Source of the DNA: Plantactinospora soyae
Lineage (GTDB): Bacteria; Actinomycetota; Actinomycetes; Mycobacteriales; Micromonosporaceae
Direction: 5' to 3'
Assembly: GCF_014874095.1 (NCBI RefSeq)
Contig: NZ_JADBEB010000001.1
Coordinates: 5,208,001 to 5,272,000 of the forward strand
Length of the DNA: 64,000 nucleotides
Below are positions 38,354 to 46,320 of the stretch, in pieces; position 1 is the first letter of the stretch, and each line of letters starts with the position of its first letter. The notes beneath the pieces are model-generated. The model ran no database searches and had not been told where the DNA came from. It worked only from the letters and a program-made list of their open reading frames with translations. The translations under genes were made by a program, and so were the position numbers.

Positions 38354-39820
38354 ATGATGGTCGGCGTGGACGACAAGAGCTTGACCGAGAACAGCGCCGG
38401 AACCAACCGTACGAGTCTGTGGGGCGGCCGGTTCGCCGGTGGTCCGGCGGAGGCGTTGGCACGGTTGTCGGTCAGCGTCCAGTTCGACTGGCGGCTCGCC
38501 CCGTACGACCTGGCCGGCTCCCGGGCGCACGCCCGGGTGCTGGCCTCGGCCGGCCTGCTCGACCCGGACGAGCTGGGCCGGATGCTGGCCGCCCTGGACG
38601 ATCTGGAGGCGGCGGTGCTGACCGGCACCTTCCGGCCCACCGTCGAGGACGAGGACGTGCACACCGCGCTGGAGCGTGGCCTGCTGGAACGCCTCGGTAC
38701 GCTCGGCGGCAAGCTGCGCGCCGGCCGGTCCCGCAACGACCAGGTCGCCACCGACCTGCGGCTCTACCTGCGTGATCACGCGCGGGGGCTTTCCGCCCGG
38801 ATCGTCGGGCTGGCCGACGCGCTGGTCGAGCAGGCGGCCCGGAACATCGACACGCCGGCTCCGGGGATGACCCACGTGCAGCACGCCCAGCCGGTCAGCT
38901 TCGGGCACTGGCTGCTGGCGCACGTACAGCCGCTGCTGCGGGACCTGGAGCGACTGCGCGACTGGGACCACCGGGCCGCGGTGAGCCCGCTCGGCGCGGG
39001 GGCGCTGGCCGGTTCGGGCCTGCCGCTGGATCCGGTGGCGGTCTCCAAGGAGCTGGGCTTCCGGACGTCGTTCGCGAACTCGATGGACGCGGTCGGCGAC
39101 CGTGACTTCGTGGCCGAGTTCCTCTTCGTCACCGCGCTGCTCGGGGTGCACCTGTCCCGGCTCGGCGAGGAGGTGGTGATGTGGACCTCGCAGGAGTTCG
39201 GTTGGGTGGAGCTGGACGACTCGTTCGCCACCGGATCGTCGATCATGCCGCAGAAGAAGAACGCGGACATCGCCGAGCTGGCCCGGGGCAAGTCGGGTCG
39301 GCTGATCGGCGGGCTGGTCACCGTGCTGACCATGCTCAAGGGCCTGCCGCTGGCGTACGACCGGGACATGCAGGAGGACAAGGAACCCGTCTTCGACGCG
39401 ATGGACACCCTGGACCTGGTGCTGCCGGCGCTGGCCGGGATGATTTCCACGATGACGGTCCGGGTCGACCGGCTCGCCGCGGCGGCGCCGGTGGGCTTCT
39501 CGCTGGCCACCGAGGTCGCCGACTGGCTGGTCCGGCGGGGTGTGCCGTTCCGGGAGGCGCACGAGGTGACCGGTCGGCTGGTGGCGCTCTGCGTCGCCCG
39601 GGAGTGCGAACTCCACGAGGTCTCCGACGAGGACCTGGGGCTGGTCAGTGAGCACCTCGACCCGAGCGTCCGGAACGTGCTCTCGGTCCGTTCCGCGCTG
39701 GCCGCCCGGACCACTCCCGGCTCGACCGGGCCCGGCCCGGTCGCCGACCAGCTCGCGTCCGCCACGGATCAACTCGACGGCTGGCGGGAGTGGGCCACCG
39801 AGCAGGTGGTGCCGCGTTGA
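38354..39820 (+). CDS. argH: Argininosuccinate lyase
   Basis: 488 residues, ATG 38354 (ATG 38357 also possible), behind GCGAGGAGAAGG. Fumarase/aspartase superfamily with LWGGRFAGGP, DEDVHTALE, RSRNDQVATDLRL, THVQHAQPVSFGHW and the signature GSSIMPQKKNADIAELARGK near residue 295. It splits argininosuccinate into arginine and fumarate. The N-terminus is about 15 residues longer than in typical members. The stop overlaps the acetyltransferase start. Confidence 0.98.
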   Translation: MMVGVDDKSLTENSAGTNRTSLWGGRFAGGPAEALARLSVSVQFDWRLAPYDLAGSRAHARVLASAGLLDPDELGRMLAALDDLEAAVLTGTFRPTVEDEDVHTALERGLLERLGTLGGKLRAGRSRNDQVATDLRLYLRDHARGLSARIVGLADALVEQAARNIDTPAPGMTHVQHAQPVSFGHWLLAHVQPLLRDLERLRDWDHRAAVSPLGAGALAGSGLPLDPVAVSKELGFRTSFANSMDAVGDRDFVAEFLFVTALLGVHLSRLGEEVVMWTSQEFGWVELDDSFATGSSIMPQKKNADIAELARGKSGRLIGGLVTVLTMLKGLPLAYDRDMQEDKEPVFDAMDTLDLVLPALAGMISTMTVRVDRLAAAAPVGFSLATEVADWLVRRGVPFREAHEVTGRLVALCVARECELHEVSDEDLGLVSEHLDPSVRNVLSVRSALAARTTPGSTGPGPVADQLASATDQLDGWREWATEQVVPR

Positions 39821-40257
39821 GTCGCCGTCTTGAGCTGGTCCTGCGGCCGGTGACGGTCGCGGAGGTACCGGCCGTGTTGGAGTTGTGGCTGCGGGCCGCC
39901 GAGAACGCCGATCGCCCGGACGACTCCGCCCGGGCGGTCGAGGCGCTGCTCGACCGCGATCCGGACGCGCTGATCTCCGCCTGGTCCGGTCCGGACCTGG
40001 TCGGCACGGTCGTCGCGGGTTGGGACGGCTGGCGCTGTCACCTCTACCGGCTGGCCGTGGCGCCGGAGCATCGTCGCCAGGGCATCGCCGGATCCCTGGT
40101 CGCGGCCGCCGAGGACCGGTGCCGGCGCCTCGGCGGCATCCGGGTCGACGCGATGGTCCTCGACGACAACGAGACCGCCCACCGGGCCTGGCGCTCCGCG
40201 GGTTACCGGCGGCAGGCCGAGTGGTCCCGCTGGATCAAGCCGATGCCGGTGGACTGA
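39817..40257 (+). CDS. GNAT-family N-acetyltransferase
   Basis: 146 residues from TTG 39817, which overlaps the argH stop (TTGA). The GNAT acetyl-CoA-binding motif A is LAVAPEHRRQGIAGSLVAAAEDRCRRLG (about 78-105), followed by LDDNETAHRAWRSAGYRR, the usual last motif. Coupling to argH suggests expression with the arginine operon. The acceptor is unknown. It is one of many stand-alone GNAT proteins and is not the ArgA-type synthase in length. Confidence 0.85.
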   Translation: MSRRLELVLRPVTVAEVPAVLELWLRAAENADRPDDSARAVEALLDRDPDALISAWSGPDLVGTVVAGWDGWRCHLYRLAVAPEHRRQGIAGSLVAAAEDRCRRLGGIRVDAMVLDDNETAHRAWRSAGYRRQAEWSRWIKPMPVD

Positions 40258-40338
40258 GCGCGCGAGAGCGGCGAGTTGCACCGGCGGCCGTGGTCGTGGC
40301 AGGGTACGTCCCGTCAGCGCCGAGAGGAGGTGAGCCCG

Positions 40339-40392
40339 ATGAACACCCAACGTTTCGTCCGGGCGTTCTCCTCGGCCACCCGTACCCGCTGA
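40339..40392 (+). CDS. 17-residue leader peptide before the epoxide hydrolase gene
   Basis: ATG 40339 follows a near-perfect ribosome site (AGGAGGTGA) and reads MNTQRFVRAFSSATRTR then TGA. It begins 60 bp before the epoxide hydrolase ATG stops being non-coding. Upstream, TTGCAC (40276-40281) and CAGGGT (40300-40305) are 18 bp apart and could be the promoter. The small size, strong ribosome site and position indicate a real upstream ORF. Its role, for example in attenuation or coupling, is unknown. Confidence 0.6.
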   Translation: MNTQRFVRAFSSATRTR

Positions 40393-40451
40393 CCTCGGCA
40401 CGTTCTGCCGACTCCGGCTCGGGGACGAGCGCCCTCCACTTCGGAGGAATA

Positions 40452-41630
40452 ATGACGTTTTCCCCGTTCCGCATCGAGATTTCCGACGCGGTCCTCGACG
40501 ATCTGCTTCTTCGGCTGCGTCGTACCCGGTTCACTAGCCGCAGCGGCGACCAGCCGTGGCGGACCGGCGCCGACCCCGACTACCTGCGCGACCTGGTGGC
40601 CTACTGGGCCGACGGGTTCGACTGGCGGTCGCGGGAGGCCGAACTCAACGCCTATCCGCAGTACCTCACCGAGATCGACGGTCGACGGCTGCACTTCCTG
40701 CGGATCCCCGGAAAGCGGCCGGCCGGTACGCCGGCGCCACCGCCGCTGCTGCTCAGCCACGGCTGGCCGAGCAGCTTCGTCGAGATGCTGCCGCTGGCCG
40801 ACCGGCTGACCGATCCCGGCCGGTACGGCGGCGACCCCGCCGACGCCTTCGACGTGGTGGTGCCGTCCCTGCCGGGCTTCCTCTACTCGGACGCGCCGGA
40901 CGGGCCGGTCACCCGGGAGGCCATGGCCCGGACGCTGCACCTGCTGATGACCGAGGTGCTGGGTCACCAGCGGTACGGCGCGTTCGGTGGCGACATCGGC
41001 GGTGTCGTCACCGGCTGGCTCGGGGCGCGGTATCCCGGTCACGTCACCGGGATCCATCTGATCCATCCGCCCTTTCCGGCCAGCTTCGACGCGCGCCCGC
41101 TGGCCCCGGCCGAGCAGGCGTTCCTCGACGCCGAGCAGCGCTACGACGAGACCGACGCCGGGTACAGCGCGATCATGGGTACCCGCCCGGACACCATCGC
41201 CGCCGCCCTGGTCGACTCGCCGGCCGGCCTCGCCGGATGGATGCTGGACAAGTACCGGGACTGGAGCGACTGTTCCGGTGACCTGGAGAGCCGGTTCGAC
41301 CGGGACACGCTGCTCACGATCGTCACGCTGTACTGGGCGACCGGGGCGATCGGCTCGTCGTTCCGGCAGTACGTCGATTTCGCGCACAACCGGCCCCGGC
41401 CCGACATCACCGTGCCGGCGGCGTTCACGCTCAGCGCCGAGCCCGCGATGGTCGGTTTCCCGCGTGAGCTGGCCGAGCGGGCCTGCACCGACATCCGGGA
41501 GTGGAACCTGCCCGGCGTCGGCGGGCACTTCATGCCGCTGGAGGAGCCGGACCTGTTGAGCGGGGAACTGCGCCGCTTCTTCGGTTCGGTCGGGACGCAT
41601 GACCGACGCGGTGGAGTCGGGACGCACTGA
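40452..41630 (+). CDS. Epoxide hydrolase (alpha/beta hydrolase with N-terminal EHN domain)
   Basis: 392 residues from ATG 40452 (GGAGGAATA just upstream). The EHN domain (about 3-110) carries FRIEISDAVLDDLLLRLRRTRF. The alpha/beta hydrolase core has HGWPSSF (oxyanion site), the nucleophile D181 in GGDIGG, and H359 in GVGGHFMPLEEP as catalytic base. Such enzymes open epoxide rings by way of an aspartyl ester; actinomycete members act on xenobiotic or polyketide-type epoxides. The last residues contain a short duplicated motif, GTHDRRGGVGTH. Stand-alone gene; no biosynthetic neighbours seen. Confidence 0.85.
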   Translation: MTFSPFRIEISDAVLDDLLLRLRRTRFTSRSGDQPWRTGADPDYLRDLVAYWADGFDWRSREAELNAYPQYLTEIDGRRLHFLRIPGKRPAGTPAPPPLLLSHGWPSSFVEMLPLADRLTDPGRYGGDPADAFDVVVPSLPGFLYSDAPDGPVTREAMARTLHLLMTEVLGHQRYGAFGGDIGGVVTGWLGARYPGHVTGIHLIHPPFPASFDARPLAPAEQAFLDAEQRYDETDAGYSAIMGTRPDTIAAALVDSPAGLAGWMLDKYRDWSDCSGDLESRFDRDTLLTIVTLYWATGAIGSSFRQYVDFAHNRPRPDITVPAAFTLSAEPAMVGFPRELAERACTDIREWNLPGVGGHFMPLEEPDLLSGELRRFFGSVGTHDRRGGVGTH

Positions 41631-41698
41631 CCGACGCGGTGGAGTCGGGTCGGCCGGCCCGACTTCACCGGGTACGTCGCGTGCGGGCGACGGCTGGT

Positions 41699-41746
41699 GT
41701 AAACCCGAGGTTTACAGTGCTAGGCTGAGCCTGTAAACCTCGGGTT
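41699..41746. promoter_or_regulatory. 16-bp perfect inverted repeat over a promoter
   Basis: AACCCGAGGTTTACAG (41702-41717) and CTGTAAACCTCGGGTT (41731-41746) are perfect inverted arms with a 13-bp spacer. The left arm also contains GTAAAC-CCGAG-GTTTAC (41699-41715). TTTACA (41711-41716) and TAAACC (41734-41739) are 17 bp apart, so a promoter lies inside the repeat, an arrangement expected for a repressor site. Gene 41764 starts 18 bp after it. Confidence 0.75.
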
Positions 41747-41763
41747 GTCAAGGAGTGTGCGGC

Positions 41764-42519
41764 ATGGTGCGTGGACCACGGGTGGAACCTTCCTTCGCCG
41801 ACCTGTCCGAGCCGGAGTACGCCCACCTCGTCGGCCTCGCCGCCGATGCGGTGCGACGGATCACGGAGACGCTGGCCGAGCATCCGGCGTTCGGCGTACC
41901 GGACGGTGGGCCGAAGCCGGGGGACGTCGACGACGAGGGGTCCCGCCGGGCCGACGCGCTGCGCCGGGTCCGGGCGGGCCGGGCCGCGCAGGCGTTGCTG
42001 GCCGACGTGGTCGCGCAGGGCGCGACCGGGAACGCCGCCGACGCGGTCTGGCTGGGCGCGAGCCTGGCCGACCTCGGGGAGTCCACCGGCAGCACCCGGC
42101 AGGCGGCCCGGAAGCGTTGGCCGGACCTCGGTCGGATCTACCGGATCCGCCGGTGGGTGTCGGGGCACGCCGCCGACCTGATCACCGTGCTGCGGATGGT
42201 GGACGACCAGAGCACCGGATACCGTGCGCCTGCCGGATCCGCCGACGCCCTCGACGCGGCCCTGCGGGCGCTGGCCGGGGCGCTGCTCGACGTGCTGCGC
42301 GATCACGACTCCGGGACGGTGCTCGACCCGCAGACCGGCCGCCCCGCCCGATGGCGCCGCCTGGCCGACGCGGTGGACGTGCGGCTGCGTACCGTCGCCG
42401 AGCTCGCCACCGCGACGACGCCCGAGGCCGACACCGCGCTCGCGGCCGCCCGGGGAGTGCTCGCGCACTACGACGCGGCGACCGCCGAACCCGCGGCCGA
42501 GCGGGCCGAGCCGGCCTGA
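41764..42519 (+). CDS. Hypothetical HTH-like protein behind an operator
   Basis: 251 residues from ATG 41764 (AAGGAG 8 bp upstream; GTG 41755 is too close). It is mainly helical. A short region, ASLADLGESTGSTRQAARKRWPDLG (about 99-123), resembles a helix-turn-helix, so the protein could bind DNA, perhaps the inverted repeat just upstream. No named family is recognised; the rest is Ala/Arg/Asp-rich helices without membrane segments. It stands alone. Confidence 0.55.
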   Translation: MVRGPRVEPSFADLSEPEYAHLVGLAADAVRRITETLAEHPAFGVPDGGPKPGDVDDEGSRRADALRRVRAGRAAQALLADVVAQGATGNAADAVWLGASLADLGESTGSTRQAARKRWPDLGRIYRIRRWVSGHAADLITVLRMVDDQSTGYRAPAGSADALDAALRALAGALLDVLRDHDSGTVLDPQTGRPARWRRLADAVDVRLRTVAELATATTPEADTALAAARGVLAHYDAATAEPAAERAEPA

Positions 42520-42604
42520 CCCGACCGCTGACGCGTCGCCGGTGCCCCGGACGGCCGCGCGTCTGTCCCGATGGTGGACGGGTGGCCGGCGCGGTCAGTA
42601 GCGG

Positions 42605-42778
42605 GTGACCCGTGGCGCGCTACTGGGCGGTCTGGTGCTCGGGTCGATCACCTCCGGCGTGCTCCTGCGGCAACTCCACTCGGCGGTTCGCTTCATGATC
42701 ACTGCGGCGGTGCTGCTGGCGGCCGTCATTCTGGACCCGCTGTCGCGGCGCCGGCGTCGGGCGGCCGGCCGGCAGTGA
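42605..42778 (+). pseudogene. Remnant of a sugar ABC transporter permease C-terminus
   Basis: 57 codons from GTG 42605 to TGA 42778 read GLVLGSITSGVLLRQL then AVLLAAVILDPLSRRRRR. This pattern matches the last two spans and basic tail of the ribose/xylose-type permease family (RbsC/XylH-like). The preceding in-frame codon is a stop (42599-42601) and no permease sequence precedes it, so only the 3' end is left. It could also be a small membrane protein of independent origin. Confidence 0.45.
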
Positions 42779-43096
42779 ACCGGCGTCGGGGCGGGCGGTC
42801 GGCAGTGAACCGGCGTCGGCGCGGGCGGCCGGCGGTGCGCCGGGGGCTGGATCGGCGGACGGCAGGGCGGAGACCCGGACGAGCGCGTCGAGGTGGCCCA
42901 TCGGGGTACCGTCCCGGGCGAGCTGCTGACCGGTGATCCAGACCCACTGGTTGTCGTAGTACACGGAGAGGTCGAGGCGGACGAACTCGACCAGCAGGAA
43001 GAGCGTGTGGCCGCCGTACCGCCAGTCCTCCTTGGCGAGTTCGAGGACCGTACCCGGCAGTGGCACGTTCGATAGCGTCGGCGGATTCGCGGTCAT
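42620..43096 (-). CDS. Hypothetical protein with a repeat-expanded tail
   Basis: 158 residues from ATG 43096, overlapping the stop of the preceding small gene by 4 bp (ATGA). The first 85 residues form a compact soluble domain (LSNVPLPGTVLELAKEDWRYGGH, then VYYDNQWVWITGQQL). The tail is Pro/Ala/Arg-rich, includes two copies of a decapeptide DAGSLPxxRP encoded by the tandem repeat, and runs over the permease remnant on the other strand. The real domain is probably the first 85 residues. No family recognised. Confidence 0.5.
   Translation of the reverse strand: MTANPPTLSNVPLPGTVLELAKEDWRYGGHTLFLLVEFVRLDLSVYYDNQWVWITGQQLARDGTPMGHLDALVRVSALPSADPAPGAPPAARADAGSLPTARPDAGSLPAGRPTPAPRQRVQNDGRQQHRRSDHEANRRVELPQEHAGGDRPEHQTAQ
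42770..42829. repeat. Two 30-bp tandem repeats
   Basis: A 30-bp unit beginning CGGCAGTGAACCGGCGTCGG occurs at 42770-42799 and 42800-42829 with two differences, and a partial third copy follows. The length is a multiple of three, so the opposite-strand frame stays open across it. Confidence 0.75.
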
Positions 43097-43263
43097 CGGA
43101 ACCGCCGGGCCGCGGTGTTACGTCGTACGCCCACGTCGGCACAGGCGGGACAGCTCAGGCAGCCGCCACAGATCGCGCACCAGCGGCGGGATGTTCGATA
43201 CGCGCACAGTCCGGCGATGAAACCCAGCATCATCCCGGCGATCGCGGCCGCGGTGACATACAT
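43093..43263 (-). CDS. Small Cys-rich membrane protein
   Basis: 56 residues from ATG 43263 with GGAGG 7 bp upstream. One membrane span (about 2-21) precedes a cytosolic or external Cys cluster, CAICGGCLSCPAC (residues 29-41), with two CxxC pairs that could bind zinc or another metal. A basic tail follows. The next gene starts in its stop codon. This is a small protein easily missed in annotation. Function unknown. Confidence 0.6.
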   Translation of the reverse strand: MYVTAAAIAGMMLGFIAGLCAYRTSRRWCAICGGCLSCPACADVGVRRNTAARRFR

Positions 43264-43453
43264 GATGGGTCCTCCAATTGGGCGACTGAAAGTTACCTTT
43301 GCGTCGCCTATGGCAACCTGCAAGGCCGCGAGCCGAGATCGCGAGCGAGTGAGCAATTGAGCATCATGAATCATCAGTCCGGCAGGTCCCGGCTCGGGTA
43401 GAGGGGGGTTGACCTCGGAGATCATCCCGGTCGTCGCCGGTATCCGGGCCGTG

Positions 43454-43476
43454 GCATAATGGTGAGCCTGACTCAC
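43454..43476. promoter_or_regulatory. Promoter and inverted repeat of the marR-type gene
   Basis: A -10-like CATAAT (43454-43459) is followed directly by GTGAG-CCTGA-CTCAC (43462-43476), a 5-bp-arm inverted repeat 14 bp before the MarR start, a typical position for MarR autoregulation. Confidence 0.55.
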
Positions 43477-43490
43477 TATGAGGAAGGCAC

Positions 43491-43955
43491 ATGGTTACCG
43501 ACAAACACTATGCGGCGCTCGACCAGGTACTCGAACTCGCCGTGCTGATCAACGACGACATGACCCGGAGCCTGGCCCAGGACGGCCTGACCGTCTCGCG
43601 TACCCACCTGCTCTGGGAACTGCGCCGTCGCGGACCGGTCACCCAGCGGGATCTCGCCGACGCGTTGAAGGTCAGCGCCCGCACCGTCACCGGACTCGTC
43701 GACGGGCTGGAGGCGACCGGATTCGTGAGCCGCCAGCCGCATCCGACCGACCGGAGGGCGACGCTCGTCACGTTCACCGAGCGGGGTGTGCGGACGGTCG
43801 AGGAGATGGAACGCGGCCAGCAGGAGTTCGCCCGGCTCCTCTTCGGCGAGATGACGCAGGAGCGGCTCGACTGCTTCAGCGGGGCGCTCGACGAGATCCT
43901 GACCCGGCTGCGTGCGGCCAGCCAGACGTACGACCCTCGGGGAGGCGACCAGTGA
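43491..43955 (+). CDS. MarR-family transcriptional regulator
   Basis: 154 residues, ATG 43491 behind AGGAAGG. The winged-helix core is LLWELRRRGPVTQRDLADALKVSARTVTGLVDGLEATGFVSRQPHPTDRRATLVTFTERG (about residues 40-99, given here only as the span of the motif DRRATLV). Such dimers sense small ligands and repress nearby genes. The coupled membrane protein that follows is the likely target, and the site at 43462-43476 the likely operator. Confidence 0.9.
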   Translation: MVTDKHYAALDQVLELAVLINDDMTRSLAQDGLTVSRTHLLWELRRRGPVTQRDLADALKVSARTVTGLVDGLEATGFVSRQPHPTDRRATLVTFTERGVRTVEEMERGQQEFARLLFGEMTQERLDCFSGALDEILTRLRAASQTYDPRGGDQ

Positions 43956-44614
43956 CGACCATCGGCCCAGCGAAGGCCCGTACCCGGGTGTTGCCACTGC
44001 TGCGCAAGGCCACCGCGTACGAGTTGACCATGTGGCGCAGCCTGTACCGCTGGATTTTGCGCCGGCCGGTGGCGCCGGACGGCGGGACGGCGTTCAGCTA
44101 CGCGGGCGTGGTGACGCCACTGCTGATCGTCTTCATCGTCGTCTCGGCGATCGAGATCCCGATCCTCGACCTGATCCTGCCCTGGAAGACGGCCAGGATC
44201 ATCGCCGCCGCGGTGGGCGTCTACGGGCTGTTCTGGATGATCGGTCTGCTGGCGAGCCTGCGGGTGCACCCGCACGTCCTCGGTCCGGCCGGCATCCGGA
44301 TCCGCAACGGCGCCTCGCTCGACGTGACCCTGCCGTGGGACGCCGTGGAGACGGTCCGGAAGCGGTACCGCTCGCTGGAGTCGAGCCGGGCGGTCCAGGT
44401 GGACCGGACCGGCGCCACGATCGTGCTGAACATCGGCGCCGCCAGCCAGACCAGCGTGGACATCGTGCTGCGCCGGCCGATGGTGGTGCCGGTGCCCAAG
44501 GGTGCCGACGAACCCGTGCACGAGGTGCGCTGCTACGCCGACGACCCCGAGGGTTTCGTCGCCCGGGCCCGCCAGCACCTCGCCGCCGACCTGCCGGACC
44601 GGGTCGCCGGATAG
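43952..44614 (+). CDS. Two-span membrane protein coupled to MarR regulator
   Basis: 220 residues from GTG 43952 (GTGA overlap with the marR-type stop). Two spans (about 51-71 and 79-103) are followed by a soluble domain whose strands (GIRIRNGASLDVTLPWDAVETVRKRYRSLES) resemble a bacterial PH-like domain. It has no transporter or enzyme motif. The coupling suggests the regulator controls it. A strong bidirectional hairpin follows. Confidence 0.7.
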   Translation: MTTIGPAKARTRVLPLLRKATAYELTMWRSLYRWILRRPVAPDGGTAFSYAGVVTPLLIVFIVVSAIEIPILDLILPWKTARIIAAAVGVYGLFWMIGLLASLRVHPHVLGPAGIRIRNGASLDVTLPWDAVETVRKRYRSLESSRAVQVDRTGATIVLNIGAASQTSVDIVLRRPMVVPVPKGADEPVHEVRCYADDPEGFVARARQHLAADLPDRVAG

Positions 44615-44620
44615 CGCCGA

Positions 44621-44658
44621 CGGCCCGGTCCGTCGGGTAACGCCGACGGACCGGGCCG
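44621..44658. terminator. Bidirectional terminator hairpin
   Basis: CGGCCCGGTCCGTCGG (44621-44636) and CCGACGGACCGGGCCG (44643-44658) form a perfect 16-bp stem with a 6-nt loop, between the MarR/membrane protein operon and the convergent SDR remnant. Confidence 0.8.
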
Positions 44659-44665
44659 CGCGTGG

Positions 44666-45088
44666 TCAGGCCGGGGTCAGGAAGTGCCCGTCCGCCCGGA
44701 TCAGTTCGCCGGTGATGTGTCCGTTCGCCGTCGAGCAGAGAAAGACGACGAGGTTGGCGACCTCGACCGCCTCGGTGGTCCGCCCGGTGGCGGCGGCCGC
44801 CGAGACCTGCTGGAGCATCGCCTCCGGAAGCTGTCGGTCGCCGACCACGACTCCGGCCATCACCAGATTGGTCAGGATGCCGGCGGGGGCCAGTTCCCGC
44901 GACATCGTCCTTGTCAGCCCGTGCAGTCCGGCCTTCGGCGTCACATAGGCGGAGGCGCCGGGCGGGCCGTCCTCGACCAGCCCGCTCGACAGGTGCGCGA
45001 TCCGGCCCCACCCGTTCGCCCGCATCGAGGCCACCACGGCCTGGGAGAGCCGGTAGTGGCCGAGCAGGTTGGCGGCCAGCGAGTTCCG
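44666..45088 (-). pseudogene. Short-chain dehydrogenase/reductase, 5' half deleted
   Basis: The frame reads NSLAANLLGHYRLSQAVVASM, then HLSSG, the active-site YVTPK (YxxxK) and the C-terminal GHFLTPA tail, so this is the last two thirds of an SDR. The N-terminal Rossmann TGxxxGIG segment and NAG motif are missing. Upstream the frame runs into TGA at 45098-45100. The homology stops at about 45083-45090, exactly where a truncated MarR gene starts on the other strand. The ATG inside (45037) is not a natural start. Confidence 0.75.
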
Positions 45089-45360
45089 TGCCGACCATCA
45101 CCCGGACAACCCAGCGGATGGAGGCCGCCGGCCTGCTCGCCCGTACCCCTGACGAGAGTGACCGCCGGGTCGTCCGGATCGGGCTGACCGATCGGGGTCG
45201 GGCGCTGCGTGACGAGCTTCCCGACCTCCTCGACCAGGCCGCCGGGCGGGCGTTGGACGGGCTGACCGAGGCGGAGCGGGCCCAGTTGGTCACCCTGCTG
45301 CGCCGGGTGGCGGAGAACCTGCACGCAGCGGCGCCGGAGGACTGCCCCGGCCGGCCCTGA
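45085..45360 (+). pseudogene. MarR-family regulator, 5' half deleted
   Basis: SVPTITRTTQRMEAAGLL, then RRVVRIGLTDRGRAL and a helical end, is the second half of a MarR-type regulator (recognition helix, wing and dimer helix). The first helices of the winged domain are absent. The upstream frame is open, but only as antisense of the SDR remnant. GTG 45088 could start a 90-residue peptide, without a ribosome site. Confidence 0.75.
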
Positions 45361-45460
45361 CCGGCCGAGGACGCCGCTGCCGCGCCCGGACGCCGAGCGG
45401 TCGGCGGTGGCCGGCCACCCCGCGCGACGCCGCGTCGACCGTCCGTGGTGTTCTTGGCAG

Positions 45461-46099
45461 ATGACCCCGGCCGCAGACCTCGCCACGCTGCTCTCCGGGC
45501 CGGTGCTGCCGGCGGCCCGCGGCTTGCTCGGCGGCACCCTCTCCGCCGGCGGCGTCACCGTCCGGATCACCGAGGTGGAGGCGTACGCCGGCAGCGGCGG
45601 GGACCCGGCGTCGCACGCGCACCGGGGGCGTACCCCGCGTAACTCGGTGATGTTCGGTCCGGCCGGGTACGCCTACGCGTACTTCACCTACGGCATGCAC
45701 TGGTGCATGAACGTGGTCACCGGGCTGGAGGGCGAGGCGTCGGCGGTACTGCTCCGGGCCGGCGAGGTGGTGGACGGGCTCGACGTCGCGCGGAGCCGGC
45801 GAACCGCCGTACGCCGGGATGTGGATCTGGCGCGTGGGCCCGCGCGGCTCTGCGCGGCGCTCGGCCTGGACGGCGCCGTCTACGGCCGCTACCTCCTCGG
45901 TGACGGGCCGGTACGGCTGCGCCCGCCGGCCACGCCGGTTACCCCGGAGGTGGTCGCCGCCGGTCCCCGGGTCGGGGTGACCGGCGCGCACGACCTGCCC
46001 TGGCGGTTCTGGCTCGACGGCGATCCGTCGGTCAGTGCCTACCGGCGGCACGTCGCCCGGACCCGGACCTCCGCCCGGGGTGGTACCGCGCGGCGGTGA
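45461..46099 (+). CDS. 3-methyladenine DNA glycosylase (AAG/Mpg family)
   Basis: 212 residues from ATG 45461. ITEVEAYAG holds the catalytic Glu (E40), SHAHRGRTPRNSVMFGPAGYAYAYFTYGMHWCMNVVTG (about 51-88, quoted only for the motif RTPRNSVMFGP) is the AAG core, and LARGPARLCAALG follows. It removes alkylated purines in base excision repair. Length is normal. A monocistronic gene between the deletion scar and the sulfotransferase gene. Confidence 0.93.
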   Translation: MTPAADLATLLSGPVLPAARGLLGGTLSAGGVTVRITEVEAYAGSGGDPASHAHRGRTPRNSVMFGPAGYAYAYFTYGMHWCMNVVTGLEGEASAVLLRAGEVVDGLDVARSRRTAVRRDVDLARGPARLCAALGLDGAVYGRYLLGDGPVRLRPPATPVTPEVVAAGPRVGVTGAHDLPWRFWLDGDPSVSAYRRHVARTRTSARGGTARR

Positions 46100-46320
46100 G
46101 GCGGCTGGATCGGAGGGGAGTCCGCCTCCCTGACGGCCGGCCGGTGTCGACTTCGGACGGTGCGACTGGCGGTACCGGGCCTCATGATCCGGGGCGGGCG
46201 CGCGGCGTAGCGAATCTCGACCGGAGTGGTCTAGATTCGTCACTGTCAATGACTGGTCGGGTGCGGCGCGCAGCGGTCGGGTGCGGCCGACGGACCGACG
46301 CCGAGCCTGGGGAGGGTGCC

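Noticed and set aside
44911-45360. Intact 149-codon MarR gene
   Set aside because: Only the part after 45085 resembles MarR; the earlier codons are antisense of the SDR remnant.
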